Source: Diaporthe sp. PMI_573 (taxonomy: Eukaryota > Ascomycota > Sordariomycetes > Diaporthales > Diaporthaceae). From it: 64,000 nt of DNA. Location of the stretch: NCBI GenBank assembly GCA_021399435.1, contig JAJTUP010000033.1, forward strand, positions 186,001-250,000, given 5' to 3'. Made by a program: the position numbers and the translations under genes. The notes under the pieces were generated by a model. It made no database searches. It worked only from the letters and a program-made list of their open reading frames with translations, and was not told the DNA's origin. Shown one piece after another: positions 1-12,425 of this stretch; position 1 is the first letter of the stretch, and every line of letters starts with the position of its first letter.

Positions 1-16
1 ATACGACGAGACTCAC

Positions 17-522
17 GCTTGTAGACGGATTTGCTGATCCTGTGTACGAGGGACCGAAAGAATCCTGTTGCTCGGGACCCACTTCCTTTGGCAATGGATC
101 TGATTGGGCCCAGTCAGCCTTCATTTGCACCCGGAAGTGCATTGACATGACTCGGCAGTTGACCCCCGGCGATGCTCGCGAGATCAGGCACCCAGGCCGC
201 CGCGCCACTCGCGCCTAATAGGGGGTGAAGGGAAGGAGACTCACCGTTCAGAGGGTGCAGGAGCGGCGTCCGTATCGTCGTTGGAATCGTCCGAGTCGGA
301 CCGCGACCAGATATCATTGGACAGAGCCAGCTCGCCATCGTCGACGGTGTTGCTGTGGGGGTACGTTCGGTTGGAGGACGAAGTAGCGGTGAGTGGTGAT
401 TTGAGGGATGTGGAATTCTTGCTGATGCTCGAGGCGTTGGTCGAAGGCCGTCCCATATTTGTCGTTGAAGAGTTGGCCTCACTGCCGCTTGTTGGACGGC
501 CACGACTCTTGGTTAAATCCAT
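17..522 (-). CDS. Unrecognised protein, 5' part (gene runs off the left edge)
   Basis: Two exons are visible on the minus strand: 522-245 (92 codons plus two bases) and 99-17. Both end at perfect GTGAGT donors (244-239 and 16-11). The intron between them (244-100) ends in a CTGAC branch-like motif and CAG. Reading across the junction stays open. The N-terminus is very rich in Ser, Thr and Asn, with an acidic SDSDDSNDDTD stretch, so it is probably disordered. The second exon is basic, with GFFRSLVHRISKSVYK. I do not recognise the family; a regulatory or scaffold protein is possible. The start at 522 is the first ATG of the open frame. The rest lies outside the window. The two consensus donors and the phase agreement make a real gene likely, though the function is unknown. 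Confidence 0.6.
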
Positions 523-2565
523 GGACCGGCGGGCCGCTCCGAGAGGCTGATGGGTCGTGAAACTTTAAGTCGGGTCTGAGAACTCGGGTCAGGGACAAGA
601 TTCATTGTGAATCTCATTTTGAGTCTGGGTACTCCTTGGTTTTTAAACCATCGTCCCTGGGGGGGGGGACGATGGGCCTCATTGTTTGGGATCTTCTTAC
701 CTCGAGAGATTCCAGGGTCCCAAGATCCCAGGACCTGGGCCAGGCCTCATTTCGGAGGGCAAGGCAATCCAAAACTAACACCCCCCCCGGCTCCCCGGCC
801 ATACCGTTCACGCGTCCCATAAGTACTGGACTACACTGCCACCCTGGCCTGCCTGGCAGCCACTCTGCCACTTGGTACATGTAATACACAGTAGCAGGAA
901 GTTCAGCTTGGGCGTGCGGGACTTTGTGGCTGTCAGGGCGGGATTGTGATTAGGTGACACATCGGCCGCCTCGGATTCGATCGACCGTGGCTGGATGCGG
1001 TCCCAGGCCTTGACGGTCTAGTCCCGGCCCTGGTACAAATAGACTATAGACCCGCCCGATGGTGGGGACCGGTGTGCCTGAAGGTCGGATTTCTGTAGCA
1101 AAGTGCTGTCGGCAGCAGGTTCCGGGTCGTCATGGCCGCCTCAAGTCGGCCTCAGGTCGGTTGTTTGTCCCGAAGGGGAGAGCCCCAAAGTTCCGGCAGT
1201 TGTGCGCGACGCACACAAGTCCCCTATAGCAAGACTATAGCAAGAGTGGGCGTTTCTTAAACCATGCTGGATGCTGGCCTCGTACTGCGTAGCGATCATA
1301 TTGCGAAATGGAACCCTATTATCACTGACGCAGACCGGGTTCCATCGCCATCGGTGATCCGGCATGGTCATGTACAAAGCATGCATGTGTACATTCAGTC
1401 CATACATACCAAGGCGCTGTGCTCCGTACCTTGTCCTGCAGTGAGAACCTAAGTCCGAACAGAGTTGCTGACGACACGAACCCGGCCCAGGGCGCACGTC
1501 CCGATTGGCCTGGGAAAGGGGAGGGGCCCCCCTCCTGCTCCACCCTCAATGTCAAAAGGATGGGGGCCCCAGCTGCCCTGGGCCCATTGTTGGACCTCGA
1601 CACGTGGGTTTCCGGCCCCACGACTCCATTCCCAGCATTGCCTTGACGTCAGTCCACCTTATTCGCCCACTGAAACTGGTCCTGAATCCAATGCTGGACT
1701 CGACCCTCACTGCCCTGCCCAGTGGGCCAACCGCCGAACTGACAGGTCGGTCTGCACTTACCGTTCATCCCCCTGAGCTGGACCGGCCGAGGCGCAAATC
1801 AAAACAACCACGCGTAACGGTACGCAGCGGTACGTAGCGGTAAGCTTACATGACACGCCAACTGCGGGCCGCCACCGGATTACACCCACCACCAATCGGT
1901 GGCGTGCATGCACACTTCGTGCAGCCGACCAGGCCAACCAGGCCAACCAGGCCAACCTGCAAAACCTCGCCCTAGATTTCAAGATTTAGGTCCCTGGCCT
2001 TGCCCCGTGCTTGCATGTGGTCCAAATCCTTTGGCCAGAGGGCGATCGTCGGAGGGGCGCATTGATCGGCTCGACTGGCACTTTGGATAGCGTTACCACC
2101 TACTGCAATATGGAGGGTCCTGTGGGCTTCAGTCCCAATCTGTTGGAAGCACCAACAGGCACTTTAGGGCACTGCCATTGGCCGTGCGCTGGACGCTCTC
2201 TTGTCTATGGAGACACGATGTACTGTGTCTGAGGCCACGGCCGGACTGTGGTGTCTCCGCCCTCCCACATACAGGAGAAGTGTGCGCATGATTAGGACTT
2301 GAGCAGCCTATCCAAGACTCGCCAGCCCGTCCTCGACACTGATGCACGATGGGGCACTACTCCACGAGACTGGATGGGGTGGGGTGATGGGCCCTGGGGG
2401 TTCGACGAGCAGATGGTCATGGGAAAAGACCACATACATGATCACCTATCTCCCTTCTACAAATTGTCCATCGAGCACGGCATCTCCCGTATCCTTTGTA
2501 TCGCCAAATCGATCCGGTAGACTTCAACGTGCTTCGGATATTCCAGTGACCACGGCTCATTGACC
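523..2565. other. Intergenic, upstream of the PKS
   Basis: No convincing gene here. The open frames on both strands are short, overlap one another and have no recognisable composition. A short 9-bp tandem repeat (unit aggccaacc, about three copies) lies at 1929-1958. The region should hold the promoters of both the left-edge gene and the polyketide synthase, but I see no motif that I can assign. Confidence 0.5.
1929..1958. repeat. 9-bp tandem repeat (aggccaacc)
   Basis: Slightly more than three perfect copies of a 9-bp unit in intergenic DNA. Similar 9-bp triplicates occur at 35050-35077, 45678-45704 and 53038-53071. Confidence 0.8.
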
Positions 2566-5500
2566 ATGGATGAGCCGATCGCCATCATCGGGGTGGACGC
2601 CAGGCTGCCTGGTGACGGGGACACAGCCGAAAGCTTCTACGAGTCACTGCTGGCAGGGAGATCGGCCAGGTCTGAGATCCCTCCGGAGAGGTTCGCGATC
2701 GACTCATTCTGGCACCCTGAGGCCGAGAGGAGTGGTTCTGTGAGTTTGTTTTGGGGGTGCTTGACCTTGCCGCCACCATTTGCTGACACAACGCAGACCC
2801 GAGCAAGACATGCACATTTCCTCAGGGGCAGTATTGCAGCCTTTGATGCGCCATTTTTCTCTATTACACCGGCTGAGGCCAATGGAATGGATCCCCAGCA
2901 GAGAGGCATGCTAGAATCTGTTTACAAGGCACTCGAGAATGGTTCGTCAAGTGATAACTCCTTGATATTCGGGTGGTCCTAACAACAGATCAGCTGGCAT
3001 TCCTGTCCCGAAGGCCGCGGGATCTCAGACCGGCGTCTACGTCGGTTGTTTTGCCTACGATTATAATGATATAATAGTGAAGGACTTGGACCTCCCCTCC
3101 AAGTACGCTGCCACCGGAACGGTCGCGAGCATGCTCAGCAATAGAGTTTCATGGTTCTTTGACTTTCGTGGCCCGAGTATCACTGTCGATACCGCGTGCT
3201 CAAGTAGTCTGGTGGCAGCCCATGAGGCGTGCATGAGCCTGAAGCTCCGTGAAATTGATATGGTGAGTGAGTCTACGGCCCGGGGGGACCTAACAATTTG
3301 TGCTGACCATTGCAGGCCGTTGTTGGTGGCTGCAATCTCATGCTCTCCCCCGAGATGACCCTGAAGTTGGACGCAGCCGGCGTTCTCGGTCCAGACGGGA
3401 AGTCTTACAGCTTTGACCATAGAGGCAACGGATATGCTCGTGGTGAGGGATTCGGCACTATAGTGCTAAAACGTGTCTCTGATGCTGTCCGTGATGGCGA
3501 TGTTATCCGAGCCGTCATCCGAAATTCCTCCACGAACCAGGACGGCAGGTCTCCTGGCATCACACAGCCCACCAAAGCTGGTCAGGCTGCTCTCATCAAG
3601 CATGTCTACAAGAGAGCTGGGCTGGATCCCTCTGTGACGCGATTCTTCGAGGCACACGGCACGGGAACTCAAGTAGGCGATCCTATTGAGGCTAGTGCAA
3701 TCGCCGAGGTCTTCGCGCCTCACCGGTCGCCAGATGAGCCACTTTACGTGGGCGCCCTGAAGAGTAATGTGGGACATCTCGAAGGCGCCGCTGGAGTTGC
3801 TGCAATCATCAAAGGAGTCTTCACACTTGAGAAGGGCGTCATTCCACCAAATATCTGGTTGGAAAAAGTCAATCCGAAGATTAAAGACTCATGGCATCTG
3901 AAGTTTCCCACACAAGCAACGCCCTGGCCCCAACCCGGCCTCCGCCGCATGTCGATAAACTCGTTTGGCATTGGTGGTAGCAACGCCCATGTAGTCATGG
4001 ATGATGCGTTGCATTTCCTACAGCAGTACCGGCTGGTTGGCGACCATCGCACTGTTGCCACTCCAGGCCCCAGAGGCATCCCACACCACCCGCACACGAA
4101 TGGTATGCCTTCCTTACATCCAGTCTCCAAAGCAACGCTGATATCGAGCAATTCAGGACACGCCAATGGTAGCCATCGTCGCACAGACAGTGGAATAGAC
4201 ATGGGCCTGGACGGGGACGCTGACACAGCTCTAAGTCAATTACTCGTGTTGTCCACCAACGACCAGGACGGCGTACTCCGCATGCGAGATGCCCTCGAGA
4301 GATACTTGGCGTCAAAGTCCCGCAAGAACTCAGTCGCCGACGATGAACGGTTGCTCAGAGATCTCAGTCACACGCTTGCATCCAAGAGGACTCGTCATGC
4401 ATGGCGAGCTTTTGCAATTGCAGACTGTCCGAGCGCTCTGCAAAACACGCTGAAGGCGATGCCAGGTGCGACAAGGATCAAGTCTCAGCCTCGTTTGGCA
4501 TTCGTTTTCACGGGACAAGGGGCCCAGTGGCCAGCGATGGGTATCGAACTCATGGCGTATCCGGTCTTCCAACAAAGCATCCTGGCCGCTGACAGATACT
4601 TGAACGATTTGGGATGTTCCTGGTCTCTGTCCTGTACGTCAAGAAAGCCCAAGCCTCCTTTCTCTGCTCACCGAGAATCTGTCGAAACTGACCGATCACA
4701 GTTGAGCTTTCCAAGCACGCGGATTTATCGCGCGTTGATGATCCTGAATTCTGTCAGCCAATCTGCACCGCGCTCCAGATTGCCCTTGTGGACCTTCTAG
4801 CTAGCTGGGGCATATTTCCCCACGCAATCACTGGCCACTCTTCAGGTGAAGTGGCAGGTGCCTACGCTGCTGGGGCAATATCGAGAGAGGCAGCCTGGAA
4901 GGTCGCCCACTTCAGGGGGAAGCTGAGCTCTAAGCTTATTCGATCCGGGTCCCTGCCTCAGACAGGCATGGCTGCAGTGGGCTTGGATACCAAAGCAACT
5001 TGGGCTGCAATCGAACGCGTGAACCAGATGGGTGGCCAAGGAACCCTGGAAATTGCCTGTATGAACAGTTGGCAGAGCCATACTGTCAGCGGAGATGTCG
5101 GAAAGATCAACATGCTCGTGGAGATGCTCAACCAGGAGAAAGTCTTCGCGCGGAAACTCAACGTTGAAATCGCCTATCATTCCCAGTATATGAAGGCCAT
5201 CGCAGACGAGTACCTCGAAGCTATGGGGACACTGGAAGCTGGGACAAGTCTGAACCAGCCCAAGGCGACGTTCTTCTCCTCGACCCGTGGATCCTCCATC
5301 TCATTGGCTGAACTCCGAAAGCCATCCTACTGGGTCGCCAATCTTGTCTCCCCTGTTCGATTCTGCGAATCTGTGACAGAGCTTCTCAAAGACTCTGTCG
5401 ACAAACCAAAGACCAATGGGTTTACAAAGACGAAGCCGGCTCCTTCGGCACTCATCACAGACATGCTCGAGATTGGCCCACACGCTGCCCTGAAGGGTCC

Positions 5501-8500
5501 CTTGGCCAACATATCCAGGCAAATCTCGGGCAGGGATGCAATCACTTACCATACCCTGCTCAAACGCAAATCGTCTGCTGTGCAGACTGCACTGGAGGCA
5601 GCTGGATCACTTTTCTGTCAAGGTTATGAGGTCGATCTGCATGCAGTCAACGAGGCCTGTGGATCGGACGGCCGCAAGCCGTTGATGTTAATTGATTTAC
5701 CGGCTTATCCATTCAACCATTCGAAGGAATACTGGCTGGAGAGCCGTCTGAGCAAGAACTTCCGCCTGCGACCGACTGGCCGTCATGATCTTCTTGGCGT
5801 GCCCATAGCAGATTGGAATAAAAGCAACGCGACCTGGCGAAATTACATTCGAATATCAGAGAATCCATGGATTGAGGACCACAAGGTTTCCGGAGATGTG
5901 CTATACCCTGCCGCGGGAATGCTCGTTATGGCCATTGAGGCTAGCCGACAAATCGCGGATGATGGCAGGATCCCCAAGGGCTTCAGATTCAAGGATGTTT
6001 CATTCCATTTGGCATTACGTGTCCCTGACGATGCTCAGGGTGTTGAAACTCACTTCTACCTAAGGCCGTACCGAGAGACCAGCTCCCCAGGCTCTTCGAC
6101 CTGGAATGAGTTTCAACTGTGGTCTTTCAACGATGGCGAATGGAGAGAGCATTGTCGTGGACTGGTACAGAGCGAGTACGAGGAAGATAAGACTAACAAC
6201 GAGCTTCTGGTGCAGGAACAATGCAGGAAAGCCGTTCATGATGCTCAACAAGCTTGCACAGCTGGCATCACAGTTGACAAAGTGTACCGCAAGCTCAAGC
6301 AGTCTGGACTGGACTTTGGTCCTACTTTCCGGACACTGGATAACATCCGTCTCGGTCAAAATCGCACACTACTCGCACAGGTCAACTCGCCGCTGTCAAA
6401 GATCCGAGAGATCATGCCAAGTCATCACGTACAGCCTCACTTGGTCCACCCGGCACTGCTGGATGGTGTTATACATGCAAACATTGCACCACTGGTATCA
6501 ATCTCTACAGGCGCTGATCAACCCAGAGTTCCAGTCTACGCCGAGAACCTCTGGGTATCCGCCAGCCCGGAATCCCATGACACCTATGTGGTGATGACGG
6601 CTCAACCCTCAACCCGTGGGGAAGACGAGACCGTGTCGTCCTTCACAGCGGTTAGCACCAAGACGAATCTTCCTTCAGTCTACGCATCTGGCTTAATTTT
6701 CAAAACTCTTCCTGGTGGTGCATCCCGAGATGCCGCTGAGTCGCTACGCGATGCATTCAATATTGAGTGGAAGCCCGATCCGTCGCTCTTGAGCGACAAG
6801 CAAGCCTCCAAAGTGTTCGGCGTGCCTATGACGGCTGAGGATAATCCGTCAGACTGGATGGAGGACTGCGAGGCGCTGTGTCTTGCGTACATTCGACGAT
6901 TTCTCTCTTCTGTCACGGAGGACCGCGTGGGCCGCATGGCGGAGCACCACCTAAAGTACGTCTCGTGGATGGAGCACATCGCCCGCCAGATGACTGGCAG
7001 GACTGTGTCCGGGATCGAGGACCTCGAGGACAGGGTCAGGTCAAGGGCCACGCCTGAAGGCGTTCTCATCATCGCCGTGGGCCAAGCGCTGGACGAGATG
7101 CTTGGAGGTCCTCTGAATCCGCTCGACGTTATTTTCAAGGACAAGATCGCCGAGAATGTCTACCGCTACGGCCTGGGCTCTCAGAGATGTTATGAGCAGC
7201 TGTGCGGCTATGTTGATGCCCTGGCTCACAAGAACCCAGCTATGCAGATTCTGGAAATCGGTGCTGGCACCGGTGGTGCGACCAGGCCTGTCATGGAGAC
7301 GTTGACTGCTAAAGGCAGGCGGTATGAGAACTACTGCTTCACCGACATTTCGCCATCGTTCTTCGAGCAAGCGAAGGATACCATCTTCAAGGACCAGCTG
7401 GACAGCGCCGACTTCCGCGTTCTCAACGTCGAGAATGATCCTGTCGAGCAAGGCTTCGAGGTTGGTCGATACGACCTTATTGTGGCTGCCAACGTGCTAC
7501 ACGCGACAAAGAAGATCGATGTGTCGCTATTCAACGCGAGGAGGTTGCTTAATCCCGGCGGAAAGCTCCTCCTCTTCGAGATTACCAACACAGAGGTGCT
7601 CCTCAGCCATTTCTGCTTCGGTACGCTCCCTGGCTGGTGGCTATCAGAGGACAAGGACCGAAGATGGGGGCCATTGATGTCTGCTGAGAGCTGGCGACAC
7701 CACCTCTCGCAAAGTGGGTTCACTGGGCTCGACGCAGTCTTCCGAGATTTCCCCGGTTCGGCCCACCAGATGAGTTCCATTCTTGTGTCGAGCGTACCGA
7801 CACACCGTGCGGCAACGCACACAAATGGAACGACATACATCGTGACCGATGGACTATCAGCACAGCAAGTTGACGTTGCCAAACGTATCGAGAAGGCCCT
7901 GATCGCAAATGGCTTAGTCTGCGATGTTACATCCTTGATGTCGTTGGGCGAAAAAGACCTAAACGGTGCTACCTGCGTGGTCCTTGCCGAACTCAAGTCC
8001 TCAATTTTCCAAGACATGACAGACTCCGTCTTTGCGTCTATCAAGCGAATGACGAGTCAGTGCAAGTCGTTGCTGTGGGTGACAAAAGGTGGAGACGTTC
8101 TGGCACCGGCTCCTGATATGGAGCCTGTCACTGGACTGGCTAGGGTTGCTCGGTCTGAGAGGCCTGGTTTCCAGTTCGTCACGCTTTCTTTCGAGCAGAA
8201 TGAGGCTCCAGGCGTCGTCGTAGAGCAGTGCGTGCGGGCTCTCAGTGCCTCGGAAAATGACAAGGAGAACTCCTTCAGGGTCATTGGCGGGGTGCCGCAT
8301 GTTCCACGGCTTGTGAAGGCTAAGTATCTCGCGGATCACATTCGATCTCAAACCGCTGCTCTGGATGTGGTTCAGAACTCTCTCGACAAAGAGTCTTTTC
8401 GCCCCCTGGTTCTGCAGGTCGGCACGCCAGGCCAAATTGACTCAATAAGGTTCGAAGACGATCCTGTGTATCAGACACCGCTTGCTGCCGATGAGGTCGA

Positions 8501-10636
8501 GTTTCAGACGATGGCCTGTGGCCTGAACCCCTTGGATCTAGCCTTGGTGAAGGGGCAGGTGAAAGATGTCCCGTTGGGCCTCGAGGCATCCGGCATTGTC
8601 ACCAGGACAGGTCCGGCCTCCAGATTCCAGATCGGAGATCGAGTCTTCGGTCTGACACTCACTGGTGCACTCAAGACACACGTCAGGTCTTCAGATGGCT
8701 TCCTAGCCAAGTTCCCTGATCGTATATCTTGGTCTGAGGCTGCGTCCATCCCCGTTGCTTACACTACTGCGTATTCTGTGCTTCACGAGATGGGCAGTGT
8801 TCGTAAGGGCGATAAGATACTCGTACACTCAGGTGCAAACAGTCTAACCCAAGCTGCCGTTCAGCTTGCTCAACTTGCTGGTGCAGAAGTGTTTGTTACA
8901 GTTCAGGATGAGGTTCAGCGTTCTTTCTTCGCAACGACGTGTGGTGTTCCGCAAGATCACATTCTCTCAGCTCGGGACGCATCCTTGAAGACTGTCATTC
9001 ATCAGATGACCCAAGGTCGCGGTGTTGATACTGTCCTGAACACTGTTGGGAGCGATTCACTCACCGAGCTCGTGGCTTGTGTCGCGTCGTTCGGCCGGCT
9101 GGTGGACCTCGTGCCAGTCGGCAACAATGCCAACGCGCGCATCTCTTTGATTGAGCTTCAAAAGAAGAACATTCGCTACGAGACTTATGATCTAATATAC
9201 CGAGCATCACATGATCCTGTGCGGACAAAGCGTAGCTTCCAAGGAATGGCTGAGCAGCTTTTCCTGAGGGGCCCAGAGTCGACTATTCAACGAACGTCAA
9301 TCTCCACCTACACATTCTCTGAGCTTCCAGACGCGTTTCGTCAAATCCAGTCTGAGACTCAAGTTGAGAAATTGGTGTTGGAGCCGCACGACCATGATGT
9401 CGTCCCTGTCCTTTCAAGACGTATACCCGCTTGTCGACTCAAATCTAACGCAACCTATGTGATTGCTGGTGGCCTCGGTGGCCTCGGAAGATCTGTGGCA
9501 CGATGGATGGCTGGCCAGGGAGCCAAGAACTTGATACTGCTGTCTAGGCGTGGTCCCGTGCAAGATGCTGCCAAGCAGCTCGTCCAGGAGCTGGAAGCCA
9601 CCTGTGACAAGATAGCCACGCCAGCTTGTGACGTGACAGACAGCGAAGCCCTCCGGGATGTTATTGAGAAGTGCTTGGAAACGATGCCACCAGTCAGAGG
9701 ATGTATACAGGGTTCGATGGTTCTCAAGGTAAGGGCCCATCTCAATCTACTGCCTTTACACGTGCTGACTCGAACCAGGATAATCGTCTTGAGGATATGA
9801 CACTCGACGAGTGGAATGATGCCGTCCGTCCCAAAGCCAACGCATCTTGGAACCTTCAAGATGTCCTAGGCTGCAGTCTGGATTTTTTCATCTCGCTCTC
9901 ATCGACTGTGGGCATTACTGGCGGCCCAGAACAAGCCAACTATGCAGCAGGCAATACCTTCCAAGATGCACTCGCACGGCACCTGGCTTCCCGGGGCGCA
10001 CATGCCGTATCGCTAGACCTTCCCATCATCCGCGGAGTCGGATACGTGGAAGAGCGACCGGAGCTGCTCGACCACCTCCGTGCGATGGGTTGGGCGTTTA
10101 TGGAGGAGAACGAGTTCCACGCCACGCTCGACTACCACTGCCGGCCTGCGGATGGCCCCGTGTCTGTCGTCCGGTCGCAGGTGCTGCCACGGTTCTGGCT
10201 CCCACAGCAGACCGCCGCAGATGGCCACGAGCTGCCTGCCTGGAGGCTCGACCCCCTGTTCAGCCACCTCGCCGTGTCGAGCTCCGTCGCCATGGCTGTG
10301 GAAAATGGCACGGCCGACGCGAAGAAGGCTGTCAACCACGTGGCGCTTCTTTCGGCTGCCAAGTCGCCGGAGGAGGCCGAAGAGGTAGTTCTCGAGGCGC
10401 TCCTGCTCAAACTATCCCGCGTACTGAGCGTCGATGTGTCGAACTTGGATGCGGCGAAGCCGCTACATGCCTATGGAGTCGACTCGCTGGTCGCAGTTGA
10501 GCTGCGGTCGTGGATAGCGAAGGAGCTCAAGGCGGAGGTGTCTGTTTTCGATATGACCAACGCGTCGAGCATCTCGCAGGTGGCAACAACGGCGGCAGAG
10601 AAGAGTAAGCTGGCTGTGAAGGGCGGTGGAAACTGA
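2566..10636 (+). CDS. Highly reducing type I polyketide synthase (KS-AT-DH-MT-ER-KR-ACP)
   Basis: Six exons: 2566-2739, 2797-2941, 2994-3262, 3316-4633, 4702-9728 and 9779-10636. They sum to 7791 nt, encoding 2596 residues. Domains in order: ketosynthase with DTACSSS (Cys near residue 172), EAHGTGT and KSNVGH; acyltransferase with FTGQGAQ (about 594) and GHSSGE (about 679); dehydratase with HKVSGDVLYP (about 1029) and HPALLDG; C-methyltransferase with LEIGAGTGG (about 1485); enoylreductase (about 1870-2200); ketoreductase with GGLGGLG (about 2224) and NYAAGN; acyl carrier with YGVDSL (about 2542). It should build a reduced, C-methylated polyketide iteratively from malonyl-CoA in the cytosol. 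There is no thioesterase, so release needs another factor. The ER has GANSLTQAA where the family normally has a GGxGQAA-type NADPH motif, so full reduction is doubtful. The start is the first ATG of the KS frame; splicing at 2941/2994 restores the canonical ENAGIP. The product cannot be named. Confidence 0.96.
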
Positions 10637-11168
10637 TTATTATTGAATGATGACTCTGATCTCATGTGTTCGGCGTTCAGCGAGTAACTGATAAATTCTT
10701 GCTCGACATTTCGCTTATCTTGATGACATATTATGATAGCATAAAGTACAAATCTTTTCGTTGAGCATCTACATAACAAAGACAAATAATTTGTTCACGT
10801 CAGTTCTTCATCCTGAGCCCGTAACTCGTTGGGAAGTGCATGTTTCCGTCAGGTAATGAGAGACAAGGATAGCAGCAACGAAAAGTTTCCGTCTGTAACA
10901 GCACTGTCAGCCTCTTTTCATCTTGTCACCAGACCTGCGGGTTTGCTCCATCTTGTAAAGCCGACACAATAGCCGGTTTCTCCCCAAATGTGTTGGGCGT
11001 GGGCTTCTCCGCACCGGTCGGCCACTTCGGTGTCGCCTCAATCTTTGGCCAACGTCATCCCAGCACGACAACTCTTTGCGAACTTCAAAACTTGCCCATT
11101 GAATTTTTCAAGAGCTCCTCTGCACCTCGTTTCATCCAAGTCATCCTAACAAGTTACTTGTCATCACA
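10637..11168. other. PKS to dehydrogenase intergenic region
   Basis: This 532-bp gap holds the PKS 3' end and the dehydrogenase promoter. No open frame here looks coding, and I see no clear TATA box or operator. Confidence 0.5.
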
Positions 11169-12290
11169 ATGTCCTTGACCAGCCAATCATACGTGGTCCG
11201 TTCGCCTGGTGGGCCAATAACGCTTGAAACTATACATTACGATCGAATAGGCGACCACGAGATCGTCGTGCGGACTCTCGGAGTGTCTGTCTGCGCCTCG
11301 GACCTCAAGGCTGCCGAGGGCAAATTCTTCATGAATCCGCCGATGATACTGGGTCATGAAGCGGCCGGGATTGTTGAATTGGTCGGGGCCAAGGTTACGG
11401 CATTCAAAAGAGGGGACAAAGTCGTTCTGCACTACAGTAGCTGCAGGTCTTGCGATGCCTGTGCCACAGGCGGAAATCCCTACTGTGAGAGAATGGAGCA
11501 ACTGAACTTCGGGGGTTTGCGCGAAGACGACGGCTCCAGTCAGGTTGCCACGACGGCGGATGGTCAGCAACTGAGTTCCTTTTTCTTTGGCCAGAGCTCT
11601 TTGGGTCGACTGGCCCTGGCCAGGGACACCAGCGCAGTTAAGGTGGATGCTACAGATGGAGAACTGAAACTCTTCGCTTCGCTGAGTTGCGGGATACAGA
11701 CCGGAGCAGGGGCGGTACTCAACGTCTGCAACCCATCCCCAGGCGCTGCTTTTGCTATCTTTGGCGCGGGAACGGTTGGTCTGGCCGCAGCCCTGGCAGC
11801 CCGACTATGCTCAGCTTCTCACGTCATAGTTGTTGACATTTCACAAAAGAAGCTCGACTTAATCCCGCCAGAGCTTGCCACTCATAGAATATGCTCTTTG
11901 GGATTGGAACGAGGGTTAGTCGCCGCGCGGATCAAGGGGATAACTGGTACAAGAGGTGTTGACTACGCCCTGGACTGTGCTGGAAACGGTGAGCTTGTTG
12001 CCGAAGGTTGTATTGCTCTCAAACAAAGGGGAATGGTGGTCTCTGTTGGTGGTGGGCCCACGCAGGCTCCCCTGAATGTGACGGAAATGCTCGTCAAGGG
12101 ATTGACCTATAGAGGCACGCATCAAGGCGACTCCGTGTCTCAAACTTTCATACCGCATCTTATCAAGCTATGGAGGTCCGGCCAATTCCCCTTCGACAAG
12201 CTGCTGTCACACTACAAGCTGGAAGATCTGCCCCAAGCACTGGATGATTTGAAGAGCGGTAGGATTCTGAAGCCAGTTCTCACCACATAG
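11169..12290 (+). CDS. Zinc-dependent alcohol dehydrogenase (MDR family)
   Basis: An intronless 373-residue medium-chain dehydrogenase. Catalytic zinc ligands appear as Cys42 (VCASD) and His63-Glu64 (GHEAAG). The structural zinc site has four cysteines at 92, 95, 98 and 106 with classical spacing. The Rossmann motif is FGAGTVG. The length is normal for class III-like and aryl-alcohol dehydrogenases. It would oxidise an alcohol or reduce an aldehyde or ketone with NAD(P). It lies 532 bp downstream of the PKS on the same strand, which suggests a tailoring role on the polyketide. It is not an obvious trans-acting enoylreductase: those of the LovC type lack the zinc sites kept here. Start: first ATG, context cacaATGTCC. 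The family call is firm; the substrate is inferred from position only. Confidence 0.92.
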   Translation: MSLTSQSYVVRSPGGPITLETIHYDRIGDHEIVVRTLGVSVCASDLKAAEGKFFMNPPMILGHEAAGIVELVGAKVTAFKRGDKVVLHYSSCRSCDACATGGNPYCERMEQLNFGGLREDDGSSQVATTADGQQLSSFFFGQSSLGRLALARDTSAVKVDATDGELKLFASLSCGIQTGAGAVLNVCNPSPGAAFAIFGAGTVGLAAALAARLCSASHVIVVDISQKKLDLIPPELATHRICSLGLERGLVAARIKGITGTRGVDYALDCAGNGELVAEGCIALKQRGMVVSVGGGPTQAPLNVTEMLVKGLTYRGTHQGDSVSQTFIPHLIKLWRSGQFPFDKLLSHYKLEDLPQALDDLKSGRILKPVLTT

Positions 12291-12425
12291 GGAAATACTA
12301 CAGTCTATGCAGATTCTTTTGACATCCTAGCCTCGTCGCCTACTCCCAACAACTTCAGATAATACGGCCCCGCGTATCGTCCGACTCCTGTCCAAAGCAA
12401 GTGGATGATTCATGACATAGAAAAT

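Noticed and set aside
11169..12290. The dehydrogenase as a trans-acting enoylreductase for the PKS (LovC type)
   Set aside because: It keeps both catalytic and structural zinc sites, unlike trans-ER proteins; a zinc alcohol dehydrogenase is the better call.
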